Below are positions 17,344-26,800 of a stretch of 35,830 nt of DNA, one piece after another. Below the pieces are notes generated by a model, which saw only the letters and a list, made by a program, of their open reading frames with translations, ran no database searches and was not told the DNA's origin. A program made the position numbers and the translations under genes. Numbering within the stretch: position 1 is the first letter of the stretch; every line of letters starts with the position of its first letter. The DNA is from an uncultured Bacteroidales bacterium (GTDB taxonomy: Bacteria > Bacteroidota > Bacteroidia > Bacteroidales > Bacteroidaceae), in NCBI GenBank assembly GCA_902801485.1, contig CADCIP010000041.1, positions 1-35,830 of the forward strand. Reading direction: 5' to 3'.

Positions 17344-18136
17344 AACTTCCAATACAACACTCCCACTTATAACCATAGCCACTGTTACCTATAATGCAGA
17401 GGCTACCCTGCAACGCACTTTAGACAGTGTGGCAGCACAAGACTATGCACGTATTGAGCACCTGATTGTCGATGGGCTGTCAACTGACAGAACCCTCAGC
17501 CTGGTGCAGCGCTACGTAGAGCAGAACGACAACAGACACCAGATTCGTCTTATCAGCGGACCCGACGAAGGACTATACGATGCCATGAACAAAGCATTGA
17601 CTATGGCAACAGGGGAATACATTGTTTTCCTGAATGCCGGAGACAAATTGCACGACGGGGAGACCATCTCAAAAGTAACGGCAAGTGCCAACTGGAGAAA
17701 AGGGAGCGTTAAGAACCCTGCCGTTCTGTACGGCGAAACAGATTTAGTGGACGACAAAGGTAAGTTCCTTCGTCACCGTCGTCTTTCTGCTCCCGAGAAC
17801 CTTTCCTGGAAAAATTTCCTCAGCGGCATGTTGGTTTGCCACCAGTCGTTCTATGCTCGTACAGACATCGCAAAAAACGAGTTATACAATATGAATTACC
17901 GATACTCTGCCGACTACGACTGGTGTATTCGCATCATGAAAAAGGCAGCTAAGCGCAGATTAAGAATAATAAATACACATGAGATTCTTACGGATTACCT
18001 TAATGAAGGTATTACCACCAAGAATCACCGCAAATCTCTTATGGAGCGCCTGAAGCTTATGGCTCATCATTACGGATGGCCAAAAGCAATAGCTGCCCAT
18101 GGCTGGTTCGTCGTAAGATCCGTCATCAAAAAATAG
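17330..18136 (+). CDS. GT2 family glycosyltransferase
   Basis: The protein has 268 residues. It has a canonical GT-A start (ITIATVTYNAEATLQRTLDSVAAQDY), D48 in HLIVDGLSTD, and FLNAGD (100-105) at the DxD position, followed by a receptor region with YSADYDWCIRIMKKA. It is of the WcaA/EpsE type that adds a sugar to a lipid-linked oligosaccharide at the inner membrane. The start overlaps the end of the GT4 gene by 14 bases, so the three glycosyltransferases form one transcription unit. The 144-base spacer after it holds a GC-rich palindrome and a heptamer tract. Confidence 0.85.
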
Positions 18137-18154
18137 GACTAGCCTCTCCCCCCG

Positions 18155-18173
18155 CCCTCTCCAAAAGAGAGGG
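18155..18173. repeat. GC-rich palindrome after the GT2 gene
   Basis: CCCTCTC (18155-18161) and GAGAGGG (18167-18173) form a short hairpin 19 bases past the stop codon. It belongs to the window-wide palindrome family and could act as a weak terminator or mRNA-stabilising structure. Confidence 0.6.
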
Positions 18174-18213
18174 AGCCAAGGTTCAAGAAGTTCAAAAGGT
18201 TCAAGATTTAAAA

Positions 18214-18276
18214 GTAAACGGTAAACAGTAAACGGTAAACAGTAAACAGTAAACGGTAAACAGTAAACAGTAAACC
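18214..18276 (+). repeat. nine-unit GTAAACR heptamer tract ending 4 bases before proC
   Basis: Nine uninterrupted units start at 18214 and every 7 bases to 18270; only the last base of the unit varies (A, G or C). The tract occupies the place where the promoter or leader of proC should be. It is the longest heptamer tract in the window. Confidence 0.9.
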
Positions 18277-18280
18277 AAAT

Positions 18281-19057
18281 ATGAAAATAGCAATCATAGG
18301 AGCCGGAAATATGGGAGGTGCCACCGCCAGAGGACTGGCACAGAGCCTGCATGTAAGCGCAAAAGATATCTCTGTGAGTAACCCCAGCAAGGGTAAACTG
18401 GATGCCATCAAGACAGAATTTCCAGAGATAAACACCACGCAGGACAATAAGGAATGTGTTAAGAATGCCGATATGGTCATTCTGGCCGTTAAACCTTGGA
18501 AAGTAGAAGATGTTGCCCGGGAGATTACCACACATCTGAAAAACAGAAACGTAATTGTGGGGAGCATGGCTGCAGGCATCAGCACAGAAAAGATAGAGAA
18601 TATGTTCGACCTGCACCCTATCTACATCATCATTCCGAATACAGCTATTGCGGTCCGTCAGAGTATGACCTTCATTGCCCGCAAGAACACTACACCTGAG
18701 ATGGACAAAGAGATTCTGACCATTTTCAGGGAACTGGGAGAAGCGATGATTATAGAGGAACGACTGATGGGTGCCGGCATAGCTTTGGCCAGTTGCGGCA
18801 TAGCATACGCCATGAGATATATTCGAGCTGCCACGGAAGGCGGTGTGGAATTAGGCATGTACGCCCGAGATGCTCAGCATATTGTGGGACAAACACTTCT
18901 GGGAGCCGTAGAACTATTACGAGCTAACCAGAGTCATCCAGAGACAGAGATAGACCGTGTAACAACTCCCGGCGGAATTACCATTCGCGGACTGAACGCT
19001 ATGGAGGAGAACGGATTTACAAACAGTGTTATTAAGGGACTGAAGGCAAGTAAATGA
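18281..19057 (+). CDS. proC: pyrroline-5-carboxylate reductase
   Basis: The protein has 258 residues, normal for ProC. The Rossmann motif GAGNMGG (residues 7-13) binds NAD(P)H; AVKPWKVEDV, IPNTAIAVRQSMTFIA and the C-terminal signature DRVTTPGGITIRGL are all in place. ProC makes L-proline from pyrroline-5-carboxylate in the cytoplasm. Its context is odd: it follows glycosyltransferases and its TGA overlaps the ATG of a CDP-alcohol phosphatidyltransferase (ATGA at 19054), so the two are co-translated. It may be the ordinary proline enzyme or a relative acting on a cell-envelope precursor; the motifs favour true ProC. Confidence 0.85.
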   Translation: MKIAIIGAGNMGGATARGLAQSLHVSAKDISVSNPSKGKLDAIKTEFPEINTTQDNKECVKNADMVILAVKPWKVEDVAREITTHLKNRNVIVGSMAAGISTEKIENMFDLHPIYIIIPNTAIAVRQSMTFIARKNTTPEMDKEILTIFRELGEAMIIEERLMGAGIALASCGIAYAMRYIRAATEGGVELGMYARDAQHIVGQTLLGAVELLRANQSHPETEIDRVTTPGGITIRGLNAMEENGFTNSVIKGLKASK

Positions 19058-19965
19058 AATTAAAGGAAAAGGTCTTGGCAACGATGAAATCGACCGACAC
19101 AGAAAGTCGGTTCGAGCTTTACGTCACCCGTACGCCAGGCTACCTGTGGGCTCGTCTGTTCCAGAAGATGGGTGTACATCCCATAACTGTTACGCTGATG
19201 AGTATCGTCATTGGAGCCGCCAGTGGGTATTTCTTCTACCTTCCTACCCTGAAGATGAACCTGATAGGTATCCTTTTACTGATTTGGGCCAACTGGTATG
19301 ATTGTGCCGACGGACAACTGGCACGTATGACAGGTAAGAAGACGCTTATTGGCCGAATCCTCGACGGCTTTGCCGGAGATGTCTGGTTTTTCTGCATCTA
19401 TCTGGGCCTTTGTCTCAGATTGACACCAGAATGGAGTATATGGATTTGGCTGTTGGCGGCGTGGGCCGGATTCCATTGTCATGGTCGCCAGTGTGCAATA
19501 GCCGACTACTACCGCAACATACATATGTGGTTCTATTTGGGTGAGAAAAAAAGTGAATTGGCTACCAGTCGGCAGGAAGAGGAGGAATACCGCAACCTGG
19601 AATGGAAGAGCCACGAATGGTTCCACAAGCTATACCTTCTCTTTTATATAAGGTATACGAAGAGTCAGGAGGACCAGACACCCGTCTTTCAAAAACTTTT
19701 TCAGACTATACAAGAAAAACTGGGAGGCAATGTGTCTGACGATATGCGGCAACGATTCCGTGCTGACAGCCTCCCACTGATGCCCATTACCAATATCCTT
19801 ACCTTCGACACCCGTGCAGGTGTGCTCTTCCTTTCGGTCATCATAGGAATGCCCTGGATATACTTTGTGTTCGAAGCAACTGCATTGGAGCTCCTCCGCC
19901 ACTGGATGATTCACACGCATGAAACATTCTGTCAGAAATACCTTGACGAAATAAATGTTCAATAA
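19054..19965 (+). CDS. CDP-alcohol phosphatidyltransferase family membrane protein
   Basis: The protein has 303 residues with membrane segments at about 41-60, 66-82, 108-125, 128-145 and 255-280. The family motif DxxDGxxAR(x8)GxxxD is present: D83, D86, G87, A90, R91, G100, D104. The usual fourth acid should be four residues after D104 but that position is G108; an Asp follows at 109. The enzyme displaces CMP from a CDP-alcohol, joining a phospho-alcohol to a lipid or glycan alcohol in the inner membrane. Start overlaps proC (ATGA). A nearby IspD/TarI-type cytidylyltransferase could supply its substrate. The alcohol is unknown. Confidence 0.8.
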   Translation: MKLKEKVLATMKSTDTESRFELYVTRTPGYLWARLFQKMGVHPITVTLMSIVIGAASGYFFYLPTLKMNLIGILLLIWANWYDCADGQLARMTGKKTLIGRILDGFAGDVWFFCIYLGLCLRLTPEWSIWIWLLAAWAGFHCHGRQCAIADYYRNIHMWFYLGEKKSELATSRQEEEEYRNLEWKSHEWFHKLYLLFYIRYTKSQEDQTPVFQKLFQTIQEKLGGNVSDDMRQRFRADSLPLMPITNILTFDTRAGVLFLSVIIGMPWIYFVFEATALELLRHWMIHTHETFCQKYLDEINVQ

Positions 19966-20014
19966 GTTCAATAGTTTAAGAAAAATAAAAACTGCCATGC
20001 CCCAGCTTGCAGTT

Positions 20015-20034
20015 CCCTCCCATTTGGGGGAGGG
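20015..20034. repeat. GC-rich palindrome before the IspD/TarI-type gene
   Basis: CCCTCCC (20015-20021) pairs with GGGGAGGG (up to 20034) around a short loop, followed by TTAGGGAGAGGGG. It ends 19 bases before the ATG at 20054, so a hairpin here may affect translation. It belongs to the palindrome family found inside licD and the GH106 gene. Confidence 0.65.
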
Positions 20035-20053
20035 TTAGGGAGAGGGGCCGAAT

Positions 20054-20767
20054 ATGAAGAACAATAAACATATAGCCCTATTGCTGGCTGGCGGCAAATC
20101 GTCAAGGATGAACACCAACCGTCCCAAGCAGTATATCGAAGTAAACGGAGAATCGGTCTTGAAACATACCATGAAGGCCTTTCAACTTCATCCGCTCATA
20201 CAAGATATTTATGTAGTATGCGCTCGCGGTTGGGAAGAAACCGTTTGCGATGAAGCACAGAGCGGAGAGATAACTAAATTCCGTAATGCCATAATCGGTG
20301 GAGACACATCCTTCCAATCCCTAAAAAACGGGATAGCCTATCTTCTTCAAGAAGTGAAAGATACAGAATCAATTGTGCTGGTTCACGACGCGGTAAGGCC
20401 GCTGATCAGTCAGGATGTCATCAGCCGTAACATTGCCGTTTGTCTGACACACGGGAACGCCATAACAGCAGTCCGCAGTCAGGAAGCTTTTTTGGTCAGC
20501 GAGAATGGGAGCAGTAGCGACAGCTATATCCCTCGCGAGAATCTGCTCAGAGCCCAGACTCCTCACACCTTCCCGTTAAAAACACTGAAGGAGATGATGG
20601 AGAAAGCAAAAGAGAAGGGGATTACCAAAGCTCAGAGTCTTTTTACCTTAGCCAACGAATTGGGATTCCAACCCCTTCATATTGCACAAGGCGACATCAT
20701 GAACTTCAAGCTGACCTATCCCAACGACATCCTTATCTATCAGGCCCTGAAGACCTTGGAGGAATAA
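20054..20767 (+). CDS. IspD/TarI family cytidylyltransferase
   Basis: The protein has 237 residues. The nucleotide-binding start is LLLAGGKSSRMNTNRPKQY (10-27; IspD and TarI usually have GxGxR, here KSSR, with the lysine of PKQ kept). VHDAVRP (110-116, with D112) and the later RAQTPHTF box are also family hallmarks. Two roles are possible: IspD, making CDP-methylerythritol for isoprenoids, or TarI, making CDP-ribitol for phosphoribitol decoration. Its place next to a CDP-alcohol phosphatidyltransferase and near licD favours a CDP-alditol role, but an essential IspD role is not excluded. It converges with the next gene, leaving only 28 bases. Confidence 0.75.
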   Translation: MKNNKHIALLLAGGKSSRMNTNRPKQYIEVNGESVLKHTMKAFQLHPLIQDIYVVCARGWEETVCDEAQSGEITKFRNAIIGGDTSFQSLKNGIAYLLQEVKDTESIVLVHDAVRPLISQDVISRNIAVCLTHGNAITAVRSQEAFLVSENGSSSDSYIPRENLLRAQTPHTFPLKTLKEMMEKAKEKGITKAQSLFTLANELGFQPLHIAQGDIMNFKLTYPNDILIYQALKTLEE

Positions 20768-20795
20768 ATCTTTTAGTATCAGCCAGGAATGAGTC

Positions 20796-23690
20796 TCACC
20801 TTAACTGTTTACGACCATTCTGAATGTAAACCTCATTTCTGGGGACTGTAGTAAGAGGTCTTCCTGAAAGGCTCCACAACTGTGATGTATTTGCCGGGTG
20901 ATCAGGTGTGGTAACAGACGTAAGAAGGTCGGGCAATTCTTTTATCCATGCAAGGATATCGCGTGACATGCTTCCCTGTACACGTAGCCAACCGCCCGTA
21001 ATACTACCGGCACTGAAAGGGTTAACACCAGAAAAATCATCTTCAAACACCTTCACTCCGTTTACCGTTACCTTTACATCATCGAATCTTGCCGTTTCTT
21101 CCGATCCATACGTATCATCATGTGCCTGCCGGAAACCAAACCTACCATAGGGGAAACTTCCCTCTCGCTCATCCACCAGAACATTGTTGATGTAGGTCTT
21201 TACACACTGCTCGTTCTCCACCTCTATCTTAACATTGAAGATAACACTACGTTGAATACGTGCGTCCTTAGGCAATGTCACCTCGCCCAACACAGTAACA
21301 CTACCCCCTAGCCAACGATGAGGACGCAAACGGGGCTTTGTAGCATCTGAAACGTTGAACTGCCACATACAGTAACTATTGTCATCGCTACCGGCAAAGC
21401 AGATGCTTCCGGATAACTTCTCTATGCGGACCTTTGCCTCTATTGAATAAGAGAGGGGCTTGTCAATAACCTCCTCCTGGGTACCGTCTTGCTTAACAAG
21501 ACTCGCATCAACCAAAAACATGCATTGGTTGGGTCGCAGACTTAATTCCAGCAACTGACGCCCGTCTTCACCTTCGGTCAGCTGTGCTTCTGTACATTCG
21601 CCTGTATGTGGGTTCAGTAGCATAGCATGTCGTATAGGGGAACGCAAAGAAATGGTGTTGGATATAGTGCTTGCATCGATGTTCCCAAAAAGATAAACAT
21701 CATATCCTTGAATGATTTTGTGAATATAGTTGAAGGGTTGTGCCACTTTTGAGAAAGCAAGGTCGGCAGGAACAGAACTTTGTTGTAGAGCCTTTCTTAG
21801 ATTCATTGCTGAGGGCTGGGCAACAAAGAAGGCCTTTCCGCAGTTCTCTTCACCAGCCAGCATATTCTCCACTATCTTCCTTATTTCCTCATTGTCACCG
21901 TTGAGATCGGCACAGACACTTGGTTTCTGAGTGGTGAAGATTATGGTCATACCGGCCCTCCAGGCGGCCTCTATCATCTTCATGTTGTGCAGAGAAATAG
22001 TCTTTACACCAGGCAGAATCATTGTTGAGAACGTTTCCCTGTTCACATTATTATTCAAGACCAGTCGTCCGTCTTCTACCGAGCAGCGTTCGTTCAACAC
22101 TTCGGGATGAAGATAGGTGAAGTCAACACCCAGTTCATCCGTCAGCAAATGCGAAACCACAGGATAATCTGTCCCGGGAACCTCGACGCCTCCTTCATAG
22201 TATCCTTTAGGACCATCCAGATAATGTCCCGCATACATAGTTTCGATGGGATAGAGCACTGCTACGTCGGCTACATGACGTCCTGGACGAGCCAGCATAT
22301 AGTTCAAACGCGACAGGAACCTATTAAACCTGGGCAGACCCGCATTATAGAGTGAATTGCGCCAAGAAAGTTCCGGGAGAAATGTAACATTCTGGTCGTT
22401 GTACCATACTGCATGCGGAATCAGATGGTTGATGCCCTTGGTGTATTGGTCTATGGCTACCTGATACATTGTCTCGAAAGGAATATTTCCCATCGCGCCG
22501 TATGTTTCGGACATCACATAGTCTTTGTCCCAGTTGTTAGCCGAAGAGGAAACCACTTTATAGAAATTCTCTGTCGGACGTCCTCCACCGATCTTATCAA
22601 TGCCAGGCATACTCATATACTTACCCACCTTCATTAAGTCGCCAGCCACGCTGGTGGGGTTTGCTATCTCCTCCTGATCCTGATGCCCGGTAGCCAATAT
22701 TCCATGTTCTTCTGCCCATGAGCTGATAGTACCCATGAAGCCACGTGCATAGAGTTCTGTGTGCATGCTGAAGAGCAGGTTGCGGGCTCCTGCCGTCGAA
22801 CTTCCGATATTATACCAAAGAGCTGGGTAGAGGGTTTCTGGCGAGAAACCATACTGTGCTTCGAAATGCTCATTGAAGTCGTTAGTCCACATACGTCCCT
22901 GGGCACGGTACATGGTGGGCTCGTCGAAGAAAGTAGATACCACCGTCTGACCGAAGGATTCTGGGAAATGGGAATAATAGGCCTCATGAGTGTCTTTTAT
23001 AAAAAGGTTCACAGCCTCGGAAGACAGATAGTCCACATTAGGATCACCATCTGTCACGCATTGAAACACCATCACCCTCCAGTTACCTTCTCCAGGAACT
23101 TCCCAAGTGAGCTGATTGTCTGGCGAAAGGTATTGGCGAAGGCTAACAATCTCATTCGATGTTCTATTCCACGCTACCAGACTCATCAGTTTTCCCGTCA
23201 GTGTTATTTTTCTGGAGAACGTCGTCCCAACAGAAGCTGTATACTCAGTCTTGTCAAGCCGTTTTACCGTATGATCGGGATGATTGTTCTTGAAAGTTGT
23301 TACCCCCGACCCATTAATAGCTCCCATACTCCCACTGGGAAATCCGTATTCGTCATATATCGACATATGTGCTCCTAAACAGCGAGCAGTTTCTATGGCA
23401 CGGCCGTAGAGCGTAAAATAGTCATCCGACAGGTAGCCTGGGCGAAACCCATCACCAAAAGGAAGGATGGCGCAGCCACCATAATAGTCGGTTTTCACCA
23501 TTTGCTCCAACTGCTTCTCCAATTCATCACCCGCAATGGTGGTATTATTCCAGAACCAGAGTGGTATGGGACGCCATTTCATTTCCGGCAGGCTAAAACC
23601 ACGCGTACTAAAAACTTCTTGCGCGTCTGTCACCTGTGGAATAAATAATGATAGCGCAAACAAGACTTCTGCAAGGGCTTTTCTTTTCAT
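20796..23690 (-). CDS. secreted GH106-like glycosidase, remote paralogue
   Basis: The protein has 964 residues with a signal peptide (about 1-23). The N-terminal PIPLWFWNNTTIAGDELEKQL and DEYGFPSGSMG mark the GH106-like barrel. E257 (FFDEPTMY) and E395 (MSETYGAMGN) are 138 residues apart, close to the 136 of the catalytic pair in the gene at 5590, and the following GINHLIPHAVWYN and YMLARPGRHVADVAVLYP align with that protein. Roughly 200 residues before the first Glu are missing compared with it. Residues about 750-900 look like a concanavalin/DUF1080-type beta-sandwich. The C-terminal tail (LWSLSGRP...VYIQNGRKQLR) matches the GH95 protein's tail. Rhamnose as substrate is inferred. Confidence 0.7.
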   Translation of the reverse strand: MKRKALAEVLFALSLFIPQVTDAQEVFSTRGFSLPEMKWRPIPLWFWNNTTIAGDELEKQLEQMVKTDYYGGCAILPFGDGFRPGYLSDDYFTLYGRAIETARCLGAHMSIYDEYGFPSGSMGAINGSGVTTFKNNHPDHTVKRLDKTEYTASVGTTFSRKITLTGKLMSLVAWNRTSNEIVSLRQYLSPDNQLTWEVPGEGNWRVMVFQCVTDGDPNVDYLSSEAVNLFIKDTHEAYYSHFPESFGQTVVSTFFDEPTMYRAQGRMWTNDFNEHFEAQYGFSPETLYPALWYNIGSSTAGARNLLFSMHTELYARGFMGTISSWAEEHGILATGHQDQEEIANPTSVAGDLMKVGKYMSMPGIDKIGGGRPTENFYKVVSSSANNWDKDYVMSETYGAMGNIPFETMYQVAIDQYTKGINHLIPHAVWYNDQNVTFLPELSWRNSLYNAGLPRFNRFLSRLNYMLARPGRHVADVAVLYPIETMYAGHYLDGPKGYYEGGVEVPGTDYPVVSHLLTDELGVDFTYLHPEVLNERCSVEDGRLVLNNNVNRETFSTMILPGVKTISLHNMKMIEAAWRAGMTIIFTTQKPSVCADLNGDNEEIRKIVENMLAGEENCGKAFFVAQPSAMNLRKALQQSSVPADLAFSKVAQPFNYIHKIIQGYDVYLFGNIDASTISNTISLRSPIRHAMLLNPHTGECTEAQLTEGEDGRQLLELSLRPNQCMFLVDASLVKQDGTQEEVIDKPLSYSIEAKVRIEKLSGSICFAGSDDNSYCMWQFNVSDATKPRLRPHRWLGGSVTVLGEVTLPKDARIQRSVIFNVKIEVENEQCVKTYINNVLVDEREGSFPYGRFGFRQAHDDTYGSEETARFDDVKVTVNGVKVFEDDFSGVNPFSAGSITGGWLRVQGSMSRDILAWIKELPDLLTSVTTPDHPANTSQLWSLSGRPLTTVPRNEVYIQNGRKQLR

Positions 23691-23730
23691 ATTTTCTATA
23701 GAGTATTATATAAAGTTTATATTTCTGCTA

Positions 23731-23738
23731 CAAAAATA
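23731..23738 (-). promoter_or_regulatory. -7 promoter box of the GH106-like gene
   Basis: On the minus strand TATTTTTG fits TAnnTTTG and lies 40 bases before the ATG at 23690. No clear -33 element is visible. It separates this gene from the rpoC transcript upstream, which ends at a terminator-like hairpin (23820-23851). Confidence 0.5.
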
Positions 23739-23819
23739 CAATAATTACAGGAAATACATCTTTAATCTTTGACAATAAAACGTAATTATTTGGCACATAG
23801 ACACCTTTAGAATACAACA

Positions 23820-23851
23820 AGAAAGCCCCGCAATCTCTTGCAGGGCTTTCT
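23820..23851 (-). terminator. terminator of the rpoBC operon
   Basis: AGAAAGCCC (23820-23828) and GGGCTTTCT (23843-23851) are perfect complements, with further GCAA/TTGC pairing inside and a 4-base loop. It begins 25 bases past the rpoC stop codon. The 3' arm ends in T-rich sequence on the minus strand (TTTCTTGTTG). Confidence 0.8.
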
Positions 23852-23876
23852 AATATATAGATTATTCAGTTATCAA

Positions 23877-26800
23877 TTATAAATCTTCGACATAGTCCAA
23901 CAGGGTCTTGCGACTTGCCAGAACACGGTCATAATCTTCACGGTTACCTACCACAATCTTGTCGAACTCACGCAGACCGGTACCGGCAGGAATAAGATGA
24001 CCGCAGATAACGTTCTCCTTCATGCCTTCCAGGTAGTCGCTCTTGCCATTGATAGCTGCCTCGTTCAGCACCTTTGTGGTTTCCTGGAATGAGGCAGCAG
24101 ACATGAAGCTGCTGGTCTGCAATGCTGCACGTGTGATACCTTGCAGAATCTGTGTAGAGGTAGCAGGAACTGCATCGCGAACCTGTACAAGACGGAGGTC
24201 CTTACGCTTGAGCTGGGAGTTCTCGTCACGCAGACGACGGGCTGTTACAATCATACCCTTCTGCATGGTCTCTGAATCACCGGCATCAGTAACTACCTTC
24301 TTACCCCAGATACGGTCGTTCTCGGCAGCAAATTCCAACTTGTCAACAACCTGAAGCTCAAGGAAGCGAGTGTCACCGGGCTCTTCGATCTGAACCTTAC
24401 GCATCATCTGACGAACGATAACCTCGAAATGCTTATCGTTGATCTTTACACCCTGCAGACGGTAAACGTCCTGAACCTCGTTAACGATATATTCCTGAAC
24501 GGCAGTGGGACCCTTAATAGCAAGGATATCAGCAGGTGTAATGGCACCATCGGAAAGAGGTGTGCCGGCACGAACGTAGTCGTTCTCCTGCACCAGAATC
24601 TGCTTGCTAAGAGGAACAAGATACTTGCGAACATCACCTACCTTAGAGGTAATGATAATCTCGCGGTTACCACGCTTGAGCTTACCCATTGTTACCTCAC
24701 CGTCGATTTCGGCTACAATAGCAGGGTTACTGGGGTTACGAGCTTCGAACAACTCGGTTACACGTGGCAGACCACCGGTGATATCACCACCACCGCCTAC
24801 AACACGAGGAATCTTAACCAGTACATCACCGGCTTTCACCTCCTGACCGTCCTTGATGGCAATATGACCGCCAATGGGGAAGTTATAGGTACGCAAGAGT
24901 TCTCCGTTCTCGTCAACAATGTGAGCAGCAGGAACCTTGGTTCTGTCGCGAGACTCAATGATAATGTTCTCGCTCAAACCGGTAGCCTCATCGCTTTCAA
25001 CACGGAAGGTAAAACCTTCCACAACATCTTCGAACTGGACCTTACCAGGAGCTTCAGTAACGATTACAGCGTTGAAGGGATCCCACTTGGCTACAACATC
25101 ACCCTTCTCAACCCTATCGCCTTCCTTCTTGTAGAGTGTACTACCATAAGGAACACTCTGGGTGAGCAGGACAATACCTGTGGTGGGTTCTACGAAACGA
25201 ACTTCAGCCAAACGACCTACGACAACCTGAGCTGAGTTTCCATTCTCGTCTGTAATATCTACTGTACGCAGTTCCTCGAACTCGAGACGAGCGTCGTACT
25301 TAGCCCTAATCATAGCATTGGCAGCTGCATTACCAGCCACACCACCGGCATGGAAGGTACGAAGTGTAAGTTGGGTACCAGGCTCACCGATTGACTGAGC
25401 CGCGATAACACCTACAGCCTCACCCTTCTGCACCATCTGACTGGTTGCCAGGTTACGACCGTAACACTTCATACAAACACCTTTCTTGCTCTCACAGGTA
25501 AGAACGGAACGGATCTCAACAGTCTCGATGGGACTGTCTTCAATCTCCTGAGCCTTTGACTCTGTGATTTCATCACCTGCAGCACAAATCAGTTTACCAG
25601 TAACAGGATGTATAACATCGTGAACTGAAACACGACCCAGGATTCGCTCATAGAGACTGCTGATAACCTCGTCGCCATTCTTAAGAGCTGAACAGGAAAG
25701 ACCACGCAAGGTACCACAGTCCTCCTCGGTGATAATCACATCATGACTTACATCAACCAAACGACGAGTCAGGTATCCGGCATCGGCAGTCTTCAAAGCG
25801 GTATCGGCCAAACCCTTACGGGCACCGTGGGTAGAGATGAAGTACTCAAGCACGGACATACCCTCCTTAAAGTTAGAGATAATGGGATTCTCGATGGTAT
25901 CAGGCTCGGCACCAGCCTTCTGAGGCTTAGCCATCAAGCCACGCATACCAGAGAGCTGGCTAATCTGACCGGCACTACCACGGGCACCGGAGTCAAGCAT
26001 CATATATACGGCATTGAAACCTTGGTCGGCCTCCTTCATGGTCTTCATAAGGATTGCAGAGAGGTCGTTATTTACGTGTGTCCAGATATCTATTACCTGG
26101 TTGTGACGCTCCTTGTCGGTAATGAATCCCATACCATACTCACCCTGAATACGGTCGATTTCTTCGTTACCCTTACGGATAAGTTCATCCTTCTCCTTAG
26201 GTATGATAATATCACCCAAGTTGAATGACAAACCACCCTCGTATGCCAGACGGTAACCAAGGTTCTTGATACCATCCAGAAAGTCGCAGGCTCGAGCCAC
26301 ACCAACGGTCTTAATAACGTCGGTAATAATACCGCGGAGAGTCTTCTTGGAAATAACATCGTTGAAGAATCCAACCTCGGCAGGTATAATTTCATTAGCA
26401 ATTACACGACCAACAGAGGTCTCTACCATACGTTTGCCAAGAGTACCGTCTTCCATCAGGTCATCAACCACAACAAAAACAGGAGCATGAACATCTACAC
26501 GCTTCTCATTGTAAGCGATGATGGCTTCCTCGGGACCGTAGAACTTGAGGCCGGCACCCTTTGCACCTGGGCGCAGCTTGGTAATGTAGTACAGACCCAA
26601 CACCATATCCTGAGAAGGAACAGTGATAGGAGCGCCGTTGGCAGGATTCAGAATATTATGTGACTGAAGCATCAGAATCTGAGCCTCCAAAATAGCCTCG
26701 TTGCTCAAAGGCAAGTGAACAGCCATCTGGTCACCATCGAAGTCGGCATTGAAAGCAGTACAAGCCAATGGATGCAACTGAATGGCCTTACCCTCTATCA

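Noticed and set aside
18214-18276. Tandem repeats as a CRISPR array
   Set aside because: Units are 7 bases with no spacers. The 83-bp units at 1-191 are also directly adjacent without spacers. No cas genes are in the window.
24429-25235. Long plus-strand open frame opposite rpoC
   Set aside because: It is a codon-bias shadow of rpoC without independent support; several others lie opposite rpoB and rpoC.
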